This document shows positions 36,428-45,805 of a stretch of DNA of 64,000 bases, piece after piece. The position numbers and the translations under genes are program-made. Each line of letters begins with the position of its first letter. The stretch's first letter is position 1. Under the pieces are notes generated by a model. It was given only the letters and a program-made list of their open reading frames with translations. It was not told the origin of the DNA and did not search any database. Origin of the DNA: Achromobacter xylosoxidans A8 (GTDB taxonomy: Bacteria > Pseudomonadota > Gammaproteobacteria > Burkholderiales > Burkholderiaceae_B); contig NC_014640.1 of NCBI RefSeq assembly GCF_000165835.1, forward strand, positions 6,510,001-6,574,000. Reading direction: 5' to 3'.

Positions 36428-37273
36428 TCAGGGTGTGCGCGCTGCGACCAGCACTGTGACGCTCGCCGCCCCCGCGGCCACCAAGGCGGCAGCAGCGGCA
36501 TTGGCCGTGCTGCCCGTGGTCATGACGTCGTCAACCACGACGAGGTGCCGTCCGCGCACCTCACCCGCGCAATAAAACAGGTTTTGCGCGCCGAGCCGGC
36601 GGGCGCGGCGGCCCTGCGCGGTCTGCCTGGTGGTCTCGCGGCGCCGCCGCAGCAAGCCGCGCGCCAGAGGCAGTCCGAGTTCGGCCGCCAGGCTGCGGGC
36701 GATCTCCGCCGCCGGGTTCATGCCGCGCTGGCGCAGCGAGGCGCGGCTGGCCGGAATGGCCACCAGCAAGGCGCCATCAGCCAAGGGGCCGTCACGGCCC
36801 ACGGCGGCCGCGATCAGCCGGGCCAGCACGGGCGCCATGCTGAGCCGCAGCCGGGTCTTCAACATCAGGATCAGGGTATCGGCGGGCGGCGCGTAGTCGA
36901 ACGCGGCGACCGTGCGCGAGAAAGCCCGGGGGGTGCCCAGGCAACTGGCGCAGTGCGGCGCGCCCGGGCGCAGGCGCAACGCGCAACGGGGGCAGCGCGA
37001 CAAGGCTTGCTGGCGCGCGATGGAAGGAGCGTCGAGGGTTGCGCCACGGATGGCCGCCCCGCGGATGTCTGCATCGCGGATGTCGGTTTCGTGGATGCCA
37101 GGTTCCCTATCGGTCTCGCAGATGTCGGCTTCGCATCCCGCGCAGAGCCGCGCCCCCGCCACCCGGGCACCGCACAAGGGACACTCGCAGCCGACCCGCG
37201 ACAACAGCCACCGCCCCATGGCCCGTAGGGGCAATCGGAAGCCACGGCCGGGATGGGCAATAATGGATGCCAT
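36428..37273 (-). CDS. ComF-family phosphoribosyltransferase with pentapeptide-like insert, 281 aa
   Basis: A ComF/GntX-type protein with a type I PRTase fold ([16 protein letters not shown] is the PRPP loop), linked in other bacteria to DNA uptake. Four CxxC pairs (31/34, 44/47, 94/97, 108/111) should bind two zinc ions. Between the second and third pair is an unusual insert (residues 52-81) with five-residue units [15 protein letters not shown], encoded by 15-base DNA repeats. It is somewhat longer than typical family members. It diverges from the BioC-like gene across 50 bases. Confidence 0.87.
   Translation of the reverse strand: MASIIAHPGRGFRLPLRAMGRWLLSRVGCECPLCGARVAGARLCAGCEADICETDREPGIHETDIRDADIRGAAIRGATLDAPSIARQQALSRCPRCALRLRPGAPHCASCLGTPRAFSRTVAAFDYAPPADTLILMLKTRLRLSMAPVLARLIAAAVGRDGPLADGALLVAIPASRASLRQRGMNPAAEIARSLAAELGLPLARGLLRRRRETTRQTAQGRRARRLGAQNLFYCAGEVRGRHLVVVDDVMTTGSTANAAAAALVAAGAASVTVLVAARTP
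37041..37100. repeat. Four 15-base tandem units inside the ComF-family gene
   Basis: The units GCGCCACGGATGGCC, GCCCCGCGGATGTCT, GCATCGCGGATGTCG and GTTTCGTGGATGCCA share a GGATG core in fixed register. They encode the IRxAx repeats of the linker, and the 15-base period preserves the frame. Confidence 0.65.
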
Positions 37274-37323
37274 CCCTCATGAAACCATGATCCGCCCGCG
37301 GTGTAGACGCGGGCGCGACCGAA

Positions 37324-38256
37324 ATGTCCCTGCCAGAATCCGCAACGCTCCCCTCCCTGCCCATCGTCAGCGCCGACGTGCCCCGGCAATTCGCCCGCCG
37401 CGGCGACCTGGCCGAGGCTCAGTTCCTGTACGGGGAAATCGCCCGCCGCATGCTGGGGCGCCTGCAATATATCCGGGTCCAACCCCAGGCCATGCTGGAC
37501 GCCGGCTGCGGCGCGGGCGACAACCTGCCGCTGCTGCGCGAACGCTACCCCGACGCCGCCTATACCGGCCTGGACAACTGCGAGCCGCTGCTGGAGCAGG
37601 CGCGCAAGCGCCACGCGCCCGCCGGCCTGTCCGCCTGGATCGGCAAGCTGGCGCGCCGCGGCCCGGCCGCCCCGGCCTTCGTCAACGCCGACCTGGCGGC
37701 GACCGGCCTGGCGCCCGAATCGCTGGAAGTGGTGTGGTCCAACCTGGCCATGCACTGGCACCGCGCCCCGCACGCCGTGCTGGCGGAATGGCGGCGCATC
37801 CTCAAGGTGGGCGGGCTGGCGATGTTTTCCTGTCTGGGGCCGGCCACGCTGCGCGAGCTGCGCCAGGCCCTGGACGACGCGGGGCTGCGTACCGCCACGC
37901 CGTCCTTCGTGGACATGCACGATTTCGGCGATCTGCTGGTGGAAAACGGCTTCGCCGATCCGGTCATGGACCAGGAGATCCTGACCCTGACCTACCGCAG
38001 CCCCGAAAAACTGCTGCAGGACGTGCGCGCGCTGGGCGGCAACCCCGCCGAAGGCCGGCGCGGCGGGCTGGTGGGCCGGGATTGGCGCGACCGCCTCTGC
38101 GCCGCGCTGGAAGCGCAGCGCCGGCCCGACGGCCTGATTGTCTTGAGCATCGAAGTTGCCTACGGCCACGCCTGGCGCGCCGCCGCGCATCGCACCACTG
38201 CGGGCGAAACCCGGCTGTCGGTCAGCGCGATCGGCGGCCGGCACCACACGCCTTGA
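37324..38256 (+). CDS. SAM-dependent methyltransferase, BioC-like, 310 aa
   Basis: A class I methyltransferase resembling malonyl-ACP O-methyltransferase, which primes biotin synthesis. Motif I is MLDAGCGAGDNLPLL near residue 58. VWSNLAMHWHRAPHAVLAEW and LKVGGLAMFSCLGPATLREL are BioC-like, and the N-terminus (VPRQFARRGDLAEAQFLYGEIARRM) matches the family. No other biotin gene is in the window, so the BioC role is likely but not certain. It diverges from the ComF-family gene. Confidence 0.8.
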   Translation: MSLPESATLPSLPIVSADVPRQFARRGDLAEAQFLYGEIARRMLGRLQYIRVQPQAMLDAGCGAGDNLPLLRERYPDAAYTGLDNCEPLLEQARKRHAPAGLSAWIGKLARRGPAAPAFVNADLAATGLAPESLEVVWSNLAMHWHRAPHAVLAEWRRILKVGGLAMFSCLGPATLRELRQALDDAGLRTATPSFVDMHDFGDLLVENGFADPVMDQEILTLTYRSPEKLLQDVRALGGNPAEGRRGGLVGRDWRDRLCAALEAQRRPDGLIVLSIEVAYGHAWRAAAHRTTAGETRLSVSAIGGRHHTP

Positions 38257-38300
38257 GATCAGGCTCGGCGGAGTTTGCCCGCCCGGCGGCCGGCTGGTAA

Positions 38301-38330
38301 TTGGCCGGCGCTACATCGAGCGCCGGCCAA
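38301..38330. terminator. Strong hairpin between convergent genes
   Basis: TTGGCCGGCGCT and AGCGCCGGCCAA form a perfect 12-base stem with loop ACATCG, and outer bases GCCGG/CCGGC can extend it. It lies between the converging BioC-like and ybdK genes, six bases from the ybdK stop. No T tract is present. Confidence 0.55.
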
Positions 38331-38335
38331 CCGGC

Positions 38336-39580
38336 TCAGTGCAAACGTTCCGGCAATGGCACGCTGACCCCGGGCTCGGAAGCCGGCAAGGCCGACATAG
38401 GCTCGGAGGTGGCGCGGATGCGGCGCCTCAGGACTGCCGTGGGTTCCGCCGGTCCTACCCCGGGCGCGGCCACGCCGCGCCAAGCGTTCGACATGGCCTC
38501 CACCACCAGCGGCAGGTCGCGCAGGCGATGGAACTGGCTGCGCAGCCAGCGGGAATCGTTGCCGCTGCGCATGGATTCGTCGCGCAAGGCGGCGATCATG
38601 TCGCCCGTGCCCAGCTCTTCGGCCACCGGCATCAGGCGCTGGAACAGATTGCGCAGATGGTCCATCAGCCGCAGGCGCTGGCCATCCGGCGTCACATAGC
38701 TGCCCTGCAGGCCAAAGCGGCAGGCCTGGAAGTGGTTGCTGCGATAGGACAGCCACGCGCCGTCGCCCGGATCGCCCTCGCGCATCAGCAGCACCGCCAG
38801 CGCCTGGGCGAAGGCCGCCAGCTGGCAAGCCCGCTCGACCGTCAGCGGCGTATCGCACACGCGGATCTCGACCGTGCCGAACTCCGGCTTGGGACGGATG
38901 TCCCAGTACAGGTCCTTGATGCTCTCCGCCAGGCCATAGGCGCGCAGCTGCGCCAGATGGGCCTCGAACTGGTACCAGTCCTTCACTTCGGGCGGCATGT
39001 GGCCGGCCAGCGGGAAGCTGTTGACCGCGTTCAGGCGCGAGCACGAGAACAGGGTATCCACGCCCTCGCAGTACGGCGAGGAGGCCGACAGCGCGATGAA
39101 ATGCGGTACGTAGGGCGACAAGCGGCGCAACAGTTTGATGGAATCGTCGCCGCTTTTGACGCCCAGGTGGATGTGCTGGCCAAAGACCGTAAATTGACGC
39201 GCCAGGTAACCGTACATTTCGGCCAGGTACTGGAAGCGCGGGGTGTCCGAAATGGAGCGCTCCTGCCAGCGCATGAAGGGATGCGCGCCGCCGCCGGCGA
39301 CCGACACGCCCACGGCGTCCGCCGCTTCGATCAGGGCGTCGCGCATTTCGCGCATCTCGGCCAAGAGACCCATGGGGTGCTCGTGCACCGAGGAATTCAG
39401 TTCAATCATGGACCGCGTGATTTCCGGTTTAACGCGGTCGGCGATGGGATGGTTGGCCATTTGGGCCAGCAGCTCGTCCGAGGCTGCGGTCAGGTCAAAA
39501 CTGCGAGGATCTATCAGTTGCAGCTCGAGCTCGATGCCCAGGGTGTTGGGGGCCGACGAAATGAACGGGATCTGTTCCAT
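38336..39580 (-). CDS. ybdK: Carboxylate-amine ligase, YbdK / GCS2 family, 414 aa
   Basis: An ATP-dependent glutamate-cysteine-ligase-like enzyme. The start ([18 protein letters not shown]), [33 protein letters not shown] and a C-terminal [15 protein letters not shown] are family features. The E. coli homologue has only weak glutamate-cysteine ligase activity, so the real substrate pair may differ. It is preceded by a 308-base gap that should hold its promoter and a 6-4-6 dyad. Confidence 0.88.
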   Translation of the reverse strand: MEQIPFISSAPNTLGIELELQLIDPRSFDLTAASDELLAQMANHPIADRVKPEITRSMIELNSSVHEHPMGLLAEMREMRDALIEAADAVGVSVAGGGAHPFMRWQERSISDTPRFQYLAEMYGYLARQFTVFGQHIHLGVKSGDDSIKLLRRLSPYVPHFIALSASSPYCEGVDTLFSCSRLNAVNSFPLAGHMPPEVKDWYQFEAHLAQLRAYGLAESIKDLYWDIRPKPEFGTVEIRVCDTPLTVERACQLAAFAQALAVLLMREGDPGDGAWLSYRSNHFQACRFGLQGSYVTPDGQRLRLMDHLRNLFQRLMPVAEELGTGDMIAALRDESMRSGNDSRWLRSQFHRLRDLPLVVEAMSNAWRGVAAPGVGPAEPTAVLRRRIRATSEPMSALPASEPGVSVPLPERLH

Positions 39581-39888
39581 CTCGGACTCCTTTCTGAATG
39601 TTTGATGAGGGTGTGCGCCGTTCGACCTTGAAGCCCGGCAACATCCCGGGGGGCACTAGACGGCAGCTTGTGCACGCATGATAGCCGCTGTTTTGTGGCA
39701 AGAAGATGGAAAATCGTGACATTTATGTGCAACATCACGAAGCAATCGGTTTTTCCCTGTGAAGGAAAGTGAGCGAGCGCTCACGGCATAGAAACGGCGC
39801 GGGCTCCCGGCCCATGACGGCCGGATAGCGAGCCTGGAAGGGGCTTCCGGAAGGGGGTGGGACAACCCTTATACGGGTTATCCCTAGC
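39581..39888. other. 308-base gap: promoter region of ybdK with a dyad
   Basis: No gene is supported here. GTGAGC-GAGC-GCTCAC (39769-39784) is a dyad of the kind bound by TetR-type repressors, about 190 bases upstream of ybdK on its strand. AACCC/GGGTT near 39866-39881 is a small hairpin just beyond the trkH stop. Confidence 0.45.
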
Positions 39889-41358
39889 CTATTTTCGCCA
39901 GAAAATAGGGGTGAACAGCACCAACACCGTCAGCAGTTCCAGGCGCCCGATCAGCATCGCGAAGGTGCAGACCCAGATCTGGAAATCGGACAGAACGGCG
40001 AAGTTGCCCATGGGGCCAACCGGGCCCAGGCCGGGTCCGGTGTTGTTGACGCTGGCGAAAACGGCCGAGAAGGCCGTGATCGGGTCCAGGCCGGACAGCA
40101 GCAGCAGGCTGGTGAACACGGCAATGGAGAGGCCGTAGAACAGCATGAAGGCCAAGACCGACGACATGGTGCGGGTCTCGACCGCCCGGCCGTTGATGCG
40201 CACCGGGCTGACCGCGTGCGGATGCAACATTGTGACCAGTTCGTTGCGGGCCTGCTTGACCAGCAGGATCGCGCGGATCATCTTGATGCCGCCGCCGGTC
40301 GACCCGGCGGAGGTGGCAAAGCCCGACAGCAGCAGCATGGTCAGCGGGGCGAACAGCGGCCACTGCGCGAAGTCGGTATTGGCGTAGCCCGTGGTGGTCG
40401 CCATGGAAATCGTGTTGAACATGCCATAGCGCAGCGCCTGCAGCGGATCGTCATAGACCCCCTTCAGGAACAGGAACACCGAAATGACCAGCCCGACTCC
40501 CAGTACCACCACCAGATAGGGAATCGCTTCCGGACAGCGCAGATAGGCGCGCCCGCTACGCTGGCGGAAGGCATTGAAGTGGGTGGCGAAGTTGATGCCG
40601 GCGATCAGCATGAACACCATCGCCACCATTTCCACCGCCACGGAATCGAAGTGGGCAAAGCCGTCGTCCCAGGTCGAAAAGCCGCCCAGGCCCATGGTGG
40701 TGGCCATATGGCACCAGGCCTCGAACCACGACAGCCCGACCGCCCGGTACGCCAGGAAGCACAGGATGGAGAACACGAAATAGACCGCGTACAGCGCCTT
40801 GGCGGTGCTGGCGATGCGGGGCGTGAGGCGCTCGTCCTTCATCGGTCCGGGCGTTTCGGCCCGCACCACCTGATGCCCGCCCACCCCGAGCAAGGGCAGG
40901 ATGGCCACGGCCAGCACCAGGATGCCCATGCCGCCGATCCAGATCAGCGTGGCGCGCCACAGATTGATCGACGCGGGCAGCGTGTCCAGGTTGGTCAGGA
41001 CCGTGGCGCCGGTGGTGGTCAGGCCCGACATGGCCTCGAAGTAGGCGCCGGTGAACGACAGAGGCAGCCCGGCGCCATGGAAGTAGAGCAGCAGCGGAAT
41101 GGCCGCCAGCAGGGGCAGGCCGGCCCACACGGCCGACACCAGCACGAAGCCGTCGCGCGCGCGCAGTTCGCAGCGGGCGCGACGCGTCACCGCCGCCAGC
41201 CCCCCGCCTATGCCCACCGAGAGCAGGAACCCGTCCAGGAAGGCCTCCCGCGCCGCATCGCCGCCCACGTAGGCGACGGTCAGCGGGATCAGCATGGTGA
41301 GTGCGAACATCACCATCGTCAGGCCCAGGATGTAGAGGGTGCCCAGGACGCGCTTCAT
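39889..41358 (-). CDS. trkH: Trk potassium transporter membrane subunit, 489 aa
   Basis: The K+-translocating subunit of the Trk system in the inner membrane, with about ten hydrophobic helices. Filter-like loops are seen in MSGLTTTGATVL, TTMGLGGFSTWDDG, MATTTGYANTDF and FASVNNTGPGLG, matching the four pore loops of TrkH. The length of about 485 is normal. It is last in the operon rsmB-DUF4390-ntrY-ntrX-trkA-trkH, 51 bases after its partner trkA. Confidence 0.95.
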   Translation of the reverse strand: MKRVLGTLYILGLTMVMFALTMLIPLTVAYVGGDAAREAFLDGFLLSVGIGGGLAAVTRRARCELRARDGFVLVSAVWAGLPLLAAIPLLLYFHGAGLPLSFTGAYFEAMSGLTTTGATVLTNLDTLPASINLWRATLIWIGGMGILVLAVAILPLLGVGGHQVVRAETPGPMKDERLTPRIASTAKALYAVYFVFSILCFLAYRAVGLSWFEAWCHMATTMGLGGFSTWDDGFAHFDSVAVEMVAMVFMLIAGINFATHFNAFRQRSGRAYLRCPEAIPYLVVVLGVGLVISVFLFLKGVYDDPLQALRYGMFNTISMATTTGYANTDFAQWPLFAPLTMLLLSGFATSAGSTGGGIKMIRAILLVKQARNELVTMLHPHAVSPVRINGRAVETRTMSSVLAFMLFYGLSIAVFTSLLLLSGLDPITAFSAVFASVNNTGPGLGPVGPMGNFAVLSDFQIWVCTFAMLIGRLELLTVLVLFTPIFWRK

Positions 41359-41409
41359 GGAGCTATCCGGCCGCGCGCGGGCCGCGCAAAAGGAAGGAGG
41401 CGGCGCCCA

Positions 41410-42789
41410 TTAGAAGAAGGACGCCGAGACTTGGAACAGCTTTTCCACGCGCGGCATCTGCCGGCGCGAGGGCACGAAGACGATGACGTGGTCGTCGGAT
41501 TCGATCACGGTGTCGGCGTCCGGCAGGATGATTTCGTCTTCCCGCACCAGCGCGCCGATGCTGGCGCCCTTGGGCAGGCTGATCTGCCCGACCGCGCGCC
41601 CCACCACCTTGGAGGTGGAGCGGTCGCCATGGGCGATGGCCTCCAGCGCTTCCGCCACGCCCTGGCGCAGCCGGTGCACGGCGGCCACGTCGCCGCGGCG
41701 CACGTGCCGCAGCAGTTCGCTCATGGTGGCCTGGGAGGGCGACACGGCGATGTCGATATGGCTGCCCTGCATCAGCTCGCCATAAGCCTGGCGGTTGATC
41801 AGGGCGATCACCTTGCGCGCCCCCAGGCGCTTGGCCAGCAGCGAGGACATGATGTTGTCCTCGTCGTCGCTGGTCAGCGCCAGCCAGGTGTCCATGTCCT
41901 CGATGTTCTCGCGTTCCAGCAGCGCTTCGTCGGTGCCGCTGCCGTGCAGGACCAGCACGCTGTCGGGCAGCTGGGTCGCCAGGTACTCACAGCGCTTCTG
42001 GTCGCGCTCGATGATGCGGACGCTGTATTTTTCCTCGGCCAACTGGCGCGCCAGGCGCAGGCCGATGTTGCCGCCGCCCGCGATCATCACGCGGCGCACG
42101 GCGCGCTCGGCCTCGCGCAGCTGCCGCACCGCGCGGCGCGCATCGCGCGAATCGACCACCAGCACCACCTCGTCGCCCGGGGCGATGACGGTGCCGCTGC
42201 CGGCGCGCAGCGGCCGGCCGCCGCGCAGCACGTCGATCACGCGCGCCTTCACGTCGGGCCAGACGTCTCGCAGCTTGTCGACGGGGGAATGGGCCATCGG
42301 GCTGCCGGCCCCGACCCGCACGGTCACGACACTGACCCGCCCTTCGGCGAACTCCACCACCTGCAGGGCCTCGGGAAATTCGATCAGGCTATGCAGATAG
42401 GTGGTGACGCTGCGCTCGGGACTGATCAGCGCGTCGATGCAGAAGCCCTCTTCGCTCATGAGCTCCGGATGTTCGGCGAACTCGACCGAGCGGATGCGGG
42501 CGATGCGGCGGGGAATGTTGAACAGCTGGCGCGCGATCTTGCAGGCCACCATATTGGCCGAATCGGAGGCCGCACAGGCGATCAGCAGGTCGGTATCGGC
42601 GGCGCCGGCGGCCTCCAGCACCGATACCTGCGAGCCGTCGCCAAGGACGACGCGCAGGTCGAAGTGTTCTTGCAGGTATTGAAGCTGGACGGGATCCGAA
42701 TCGATCACCGTGATGTCGTTCTCTTCGGACACCAGGTTCTCGGCCACGCTGGTGCCTACGCGACCAGCGCCCATGATCAGGATCTTCAT
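41410..42789 (-). CDS. trkA: Trk system potassium regulatory protein TrkA, 459 aa
   Basis: The cytoplasmic gating protein of the Trk potassium channel. Two RCK halves each have a Rossmann NAD-binding motif (MKILIMGAGRVGTSVAENL at the start and VMIAGGGNIGLRLARQL near residue 235) and a TrkA-C domain. The ATG overlaps the upstream ntrX-like stop by four bases (ATGA). It is directly followed by trkH, so the complete K+ uptake unit is here. Confidence 0.96.
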   Translation of the reverse strand: MKILIMGAGRVGTSVAENLVSEENDITVIDSDPVQLQYLQEHFDLRVVLGDGSQVSVLEAAGAADTDLLIACAASDSANMVACKIARQLFNIPRRIARIRSVEFAEHPELMSEEGFCIDALISPERSVTTYLHSLIEFPEALQVVEFAEGRVSVVTVRVGAGSPMAHSPVDKLRDVWPDVKARVIDVLRGGRPLRAGSGTVIAPGDEVVLVVDSRDARRAVRQLREAERAVRRVMIAGGGNIGLRLARQLAEEKYSVRIIERDQKRCEYLATQLPDSVLVLHGSGTDEALLERENIEDMDTWLALTSDDEDNIMSSLLAKRLGARKVIALINRQAYGELMQGSHIDIAVSPSQATMSELLRHVRRGDVAAVHRLRQGVAEALEAIAHGDRSTSKVVGRAVGQISLPKGASIGALVREDEIILPDADTVIESDDHVIVFVPSRRQMPRVEKLFQVSASFF

Positions 42790-43478
42790 GAGCTCCGCTT
42801 ACGGGCGGACTCGATGCCCAATTGCTTGAGCTTGCGGTACAGGTGGGTGCGTTCCAGCCCGGTGCGTTCCGATACCCGGGTCATGCTGTGGCTTTCGCGG
42901 ACCAGGTGGTATTCGAAATAGATGCGTTCGAATTCGTCGCGCGCCTCGCGCAGCGGCTGGTCCAGCGAAATGCTGCCGAGCTGGCCGTTGGACGTGACCG
43001 GGACTTCGTTGGCCGGCGCGGCGGCCAGGACCGGGGGATCCAGTTCGTCTTCCAGCGCCACGGCGGCGCTGGCCACGGTCGCATTCGACGCGGCAGGCGC
43101 CGGGTGCGGCGCGCGGCCGCGGGCCAGGCCGGCGGCGACGGTCTTCAGCAGGCGCTGCAGCGTGATCGGCTTTTCCAGGAAGTCCATGGCGCCGATGCGC
43201 GTGGCTTCAACCGCCGTGTCGATGGTGGCGTGGCCGCTCATCATGATCACGGGCATGTCCAGCAGGCCTTGCGAGCCCCATTCCTTGAGCAGGCTGACGC
43301 CGTCCGTGTCGGGCATCCATATGTCCAGCAACACCAGATCGGGGCGCATGCGCAAGCGTGCGGCGCGCGCTTGCGCCGCGTTTTCAGCCAGCTCGACCGT
43401 GTGTCCTTCGTCGTAAAGGATTTCCGACAAAAGCTCGCGTATACCGACTTCGTCGTCAACCACCAGAATTCTGGCCAT
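42786..43478 (-). CDS. NtrX-like response regulator without AAA+ domain, 230 aa
   Basis: The response regulator partner of the NtrY-like kinase. The receiver covers residues 1-120 (VVDDEVGIRELL, phospho-acceptor Asp in LVLLDIWMPDTDG, Lys in FLEKPI). A flexible linker about 70 residues long follows, then a Fis-type helix-turn-helix (VSERTGLERTHLYRKLKQLG). The central sigma-54-activating AAA+ domain of true NtrX is absent. It is 11 bases after ntrY and overlaps trkA. It probably works as a plain DNA-binding regulator. Confidence 0.92.
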   Translation of the reverse strand: MARILVVDDEVGIRELLSEILYDEGHTVELAENAAQARAARLRMRPDLVLLDIWMPDTDGVSLLKEWGSQGLLDMPVIMMSGHATIDTAVEATRIGAMDFLEKPITLQRLLKTVAAGLARGRAPHPAPAASNATVASAAVALEDELDPPVLAAAPANEVPVTSNGQLGSISLDQPLREARDEFERIYFEYHLVRESHSMTRVSERTGLERTHLYRKLKQLGIESARKRSS

Positions 43479-43489
43479 AAAGCATCCAC

Positions 43490-45805
43490 CTATTGCGTAG
43501 CCGCATTATCCTTTTCTTGCGCGGTCGCGTCTATTGTATCGGCCTCGGAAGCCAGCCGGGTCAACAAGATCGAGATCCGCGCGCCTCCTTCCTTGCGGTT
43601 GGCAAGGTCGATACGCCCACCGTGTTCTTCCACGATCTTGCGTACGATTGCCAATCCTAACCCAGTCCCGTGGGACTTGGTGGTTACGTAGGGCTCGAAC
43701 GCGCGCTGCATGACCTGGGGCGGAAAGCCCGGCCCGGTATCGGCCACGGTAAACCTAAGGGCCTGCTGGTCCGCGCGGTCGGGCTGTTCGCTGCGCATGA
43801 GCTGCGTGGTCACGCTGACCCGCCCTTGCCCGCCCTGCTCGGCGATCGCATCGCGGGCATTGGACATCAGGTTGTGGATCACCTGGCGCAACTGGGTAGG
43901 GTCGCCTTCGATGGGAGGCAGGTCCGGCGCCAGGGTCACGTCCAGGTTCAGGGCCTTTTCAGCCAGGCGCGACGAGCCGCCTTCGGGCTCCCAGCCGTAC
44001 AGCGACAGCACGTCCGCCACCAGGGCGTTGAAGTCGATGCGCTGCATCACCGCCGGCGGCGTGCGGGCGTATTCGCGGAAATCGTCCACCATCTGCTTAA
44101 GCGACGCCACCTGATTGACGATGGTGTTGGTGGAACGCTCGACGATCTGGGCCTCGGCGGGGGGCAGCTTGCCTTCCAGCTTCATGGCCAGACGTTCCGC
44201 CGACAGCTGGATCGGCGTCAGCGGATTCTTGATCTCGTGCGCCAGGCGGCGGGCGACCTCGCCCCAGGCCACGGTCCGGTTGGCCGAGATCACTTCGGTA
44301 ATGTCGTCGAACACCACCAGATAGCCGTTGCCGCGCCCGTCCACGCGCAAATGCGTGCCGCGCGCCAGCAAGGTCAAGGGCTGCGCCCCTGCCGGCGCCT
44401 CGCCCTGGCCCGGGGCGATCTCGAATTGCTGCTGCCAGTGCTGGCGCTCGGAACCCACCGCGGCATGGGCGGAAAAGGCCTGCCGGACGATGTTGGCGAA
44501 CTCCAGCATGCCGGCCACCGTTTCCAGCGGACGGCCGATCACCGAACGCAGATCCGCCCCAAGTATGGTCTGGGCGCCCTGGTTGACCGTGGTCACGCGG
44601 AACGACTCGTCGAACACCAGCACCCCGGACGACAGGTTCGACAGCACGCTTTCCAGATAGACATTGGAGCGTTCCAGCTGCTGCCGGTTGCTCTCGACCA
44701 TGCGGCGGGCCTCGTCGAGCTGACGCGTCATGGCGTTGAACGAACGCGTGAGCTGGCCGACTTCGTCGCGCTCCGGCGGTTCGGGCAGGGGCCGGTAATC
44801 GCCCACGCCCACGGCTTGCGTGCCGCCCGCCAGGCTGAGCAGCGGACGCACCAGCCGCTTGGACAGCGACAACGCCACGGCGATGGCGCCGAAGGCCGCC
44901 AGCAGCAGGGCCAGGGTCAGGGTGATGCCATACAGCTTGCGCAGGCCCAGCCGCGACAGCGCCAGTTCCTGGTAGTCGCGAAAGCCCTGCTGCACCAGAT
45001 TGGCGTTGTGGGCGATCTGCTCGGGCACCGGCTGCATCAGCTGCAGCCAGCGGGGCTCGGACGCCGCCCCCAGCAGGTTGTCGTAGCGGTCCGGTCCCGT
45101 GAGCGGAATCACCACCCGCAGGTGCAACCCGCCTTCGGCGCCGGGCGTGACCGGATCGTCGGCTTCGGCGGCGGAATAGCCGCGCGCCAGCCGCAACTGA
45201 TTGATGACCGTGGACGGCGGCGTCGCCGGCAGCAACTGGCCGTACTGGCTGGTGGAAAACGCGATCATGCGGCCGCTGCCGGTGAACACCATGGCTTCCT
45301 GCACGCCATTGGCCTCGCGCAGCCGGGTCAACGCCAGCGTCACCCCGCTATCGGAGTTGCGGTTCAGCTCCATGGCCATGGAGCGGGCGCGGGCGTCCAG
45401 GTCCGCCAGCAGCGAGTCCAGCGCGGCGCGGCCCAGGTTCAGGCCCGCTTCCAGGGCCGTGTCCACCCGCACGTTGAACCAGGATTCGATCGAGCGCGAC
45501 ATGAACTGCACCGACACGGTGTAGATCAGGGCGCCGGGCACCACGCCGATCAGGGCGAAGGCCAGGGAAAAACGGGCCGTCAGCCGCGCACCGAACTGGC
45601 GCCGGCGGATCTGCCGCGCCAGCCGCACGGTCAGCGCCACCACCCAGACGAAGAGCGCCAGCGCAAAAATGCCGTTCAGCACCAGCAGCGTGTCGTAGTA
45701 GCGCGCAAAGCGCGAGGCATTGCCGGTGGACCACGCCAACAGGCCCAGCAATGCCAGGCCGCTCGCGGCGCCAACCATCAGGGCCAGCCGAAGCAATAGC
45801 CTCAT
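43490..45805 (-). CDS. NtrY-like sensor histidine kinase, 771 aa
   Basis: A large membrane sensor kinase. It has N-terminal hydrophobic helices (LALMVGAASGLALLGLLAW and LVLNGIFALALFVWVVALTV), a periplasmic sensor region, a HAMP region, a PAS domain near residue 400 and a HisKA/HATPase_c core with VARRLAHEIKNPLTPIQLSA (phospho-His) and GTGLGLAIVRKIVEEHGG. The start at 45805 (MRLLLRLALM) overlaps the DUF4390 stop by four bases; a longer start would run into that gene. It is thought to pair with the ntrX-like regulator and respond to nitrogen or redox state. Confidence 0.93.
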   Translation of the reverse strand: MRLLLRLALMVGAASGLALLGLLAWSTGNASRFARYYDTLLVLNGIFALALFVWVVALTVRLARQIRRRQFGARLTARFSLAFALIGVVPGALIYTVSVQFMSRSIESWFNVRVDTALEAGLNLGRAALDSLLADLDARARSMAMELNRNSDSGVTLALTRLREANGVQEAMVFTGSGRMIAFSTSQYGQLLPATPPSTVINQLRLARGYSAAEADDPVTPGAEGGLHLRVVIPLTGPDRYDNLLGAASEPRWLQLMQPVPEQIAHNANLVQQGFRDYQELALSRLGLRKLYGITLTLALLLAAFGAIAVALSLSKRLVRPLLSLAGGTQAVGVGDYRPLPEPPERDEVGQLTRSFNAMTRQLDEARRMVESNRQQLERSNVYLESVLSNLSSGVLVFDESFRVTTVNQGAQTILGADLRSVIGRPLETVAGMLEFANIVRQAFSAHAAVGSERQHWQQQFEIAPGQGEAPAGAQPLTLLARGTHLRVDGRGNGYLVVFDDITEVISANRTVAWGEVARRLAHEIKNPLTPIQLSAERLAMKLEGKLPPAEAQIVERSTNTIVNQVASLKQMVDDFREYARTPPAVMQRIDFNALVADVLSLYGWEPEGGSSRLAEKALNLDVTLAPDLPPIEGDPTQLRQVIHNLMSNARDAIAEQGGQGRVSVTTQLMRSEQPDRADQQALRFTVADTGPGFPPQVMQRAFEPYVTTKSHGTGLGLAIVRKIVEEHGGRIDLANRKEGGARISILLTRLASEADTIDATAQEKDNAATQ

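Noticed and set aside
37031..37120. A CRISPR-like reading of the 15-base repeats
   Set aside because: The units are contiguous, only 15 bases long, in frame with a protein and without spacers; no cas genes are present.
40216..42921. A 901-codon open frame on the plus strand opposite trkH, trkA and the ntrX-like gene
   Set aside because: It is antisense to three clearly conserved genes; its translation is His/Gln/Arg-rich without domains, as expected from GC-rich codon bias.
43670..45799. A 709-codon plus-strand frame opposite the NtrY-like kinase
   Set aside because: It is a mirror of a real kinase gene with low-complexity His/Gln/Arg composition and no recognisable motif.
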